From: Dimargaris cristalligena | Lineage: Eukaryota > Kickxellomycota > Dimargaritomycetes > Dimargaritales > Dimargaritaceae | Assembly (NCBI GenBank): GCA_027576995.1 | Contig: JANBQC010000100.1 | Coordinates: 552 to 59,926 of the forward strand | Length of the DNA stretch: 59,375 nucleotides | Direction of reading: 5' to 3' | The notes under the pieces: generated by a model | The model's database searches: none | The model's input: only the letters and a program-made list of their open reading frames with translations | Told to the model about the DNA's origin: nothing | Shown here: one piece after another, positions 58,984 through 59,375 of the stretch | Position numbering within the stretch: the first letter of the stretch is position 1 | Layout of the letters: every line of letters starts with the position of its first letter | Program-made: the position numbers and the translations under genes

Positions 58984-59178
58984 ATGTACATCACCATCAT
59001 CCGCTGGGCCCTGCTCTCCGCCTTGGCCGCTCCAGTTCTCGCGGCCCCACCAATGTTTAAGCCTAACAATAAGGCCAAACCAGGTTTAGTGGCCAACGCG
59101 TTTCAAATTAGTTTGGTCGGCAGTCAACAGTTCGGTATGGCCACTACTTCTAATAAGAATAGCGGGTTTTATCAGTAG
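58984..59178 (+). CDS. Small secreted peptide, 64 aa
   Basis: ATG 58984 sits in a good context (TTCACCATGT). The 64-aa product starts with a signal peptide (MYITIIRWALLSALAAPVLA, cleavage expected after Ala-Ala), leaving about 43 residues that are basic, then Ser/Asn/Gln-rich, ending NSGFYQ. It has no Cys. A GTATGG within the 3' part could be a splice donor, in which case this is exon 1 of a longer gene running off the window. Family unknown. Confidence 0.55.
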   Translation: MYITIIRWALLSALAAPVLAAPPMFKPNNKAKPGLVANAFQISLVGSQQFGMATTSNKNSGFYQ

Positions 59179-59249
59179 CGTAGTTCATCTAGCGAAGGCA
59201 TACTCTCCTCGCTGGCGTTTTCTCAGGATCCCCTATTTAACAGTGTCCC

Positions 59250-59330
59250 CATGTAACATAGTATCCATTCCTAATCACGATTAGTACTCTCTTCCTTGTA
59301 CCATAGTATATATTCTTAATCACCAGATTA
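59250..59330. repeat. Short imperfect tandem duplication
   Basis: Two units of about 36 bases, each with ATAGTAT, then ATTC, TAATCAC and a GATTA-type end, lie at about 59250-59285 and 59296-59331, downstream of the small peptide gene. A TATGGCC block is also shared between the gene (59136) and 59340. Confidence 0.5.
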
Positions 59331-59375
59331 TAGTTCCAGTATGGCCTAGCCAACACTTCCAATAAATCATTCATT

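Overview
This window looks like nuclear DNA from a fungus, probably an early-diverging one (a zoopagomycotan or kickxellomycotinan relative is my guess, from gene style rather than any marker). GC-rich coding regions sit in AT-rich intergenic DNA. Genes are intronless or carry one or two GT-AG introns of about 150-280 bp. TATA-like and AATAAA-like motifs lie at plausible distances from the genes. No operons, rRNA, convincing tRNA, CRISPR or prophage were seen.

Layout. 1-2.5 kb: a solo LTR interrupted by a second LTR-like insertion. 2.7-15.2 kb: four minus-strand genes, namely a secreted F-box-like protein, a CDK5RAP1/MiaB-type tRNA methylthiotransferase, the oligosaccharyltransferase catalytic subunit STT3, and nuclear cap-binding CBP80. 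19.4-20.6 kb: a seven-helix receptor. 24.3-28.5 kb: a TMCO4/Mil1 (DUF726) membrane hydrolase-like protein. 29.3-33.0 kb: a three-exon BCL7-like gene divergent from histidyl-tRNA synthetase. 34.4-35.4 kb: a coding remnant or unusual secreted gene with in-frame TGA codons. 37.2-45.6 kb: a gene-poor island with four ~580-bp solo LTRs of one family, two of them nested, plus a smaller third LTR family. 45.9-47.3 kb: a second secreted F-box protein. 49.4-53 kb: a class I (HDAC3/Hos2-type) histone deacetylase convergent with a 494-aa secreted protein of unknown family. 57.0-59.2 kb: N-myristoyltransferase, divergent from a 64-aa secreted peptide.

How the genes relate. The housekeeping genes cover translation and RNA (HARS, CDK5RAP1, CBP80), protein modification (STT3, NMT) and chromatin (HDAC, BCL7-like); they do not form one pathway. 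The accessory layer is more unusual. Two genes 42 kb apart join an N-terminal signal peptide to an F-box, with an intron placed directly after the F-box and a shared D-x-F-I-R-P motif in exon 2. Several other predicted secreted proteins, intact or broken, lie in the AT-rich intervals next to LTR debris. The LTR copies differ largely at CpG sites, in the direction expected from decay of methylated cytosine.

All functional calls come from reading the translated sequence and remembered family motifs; no database search was run. Splice sites are predictions from consensus sequence and frame.
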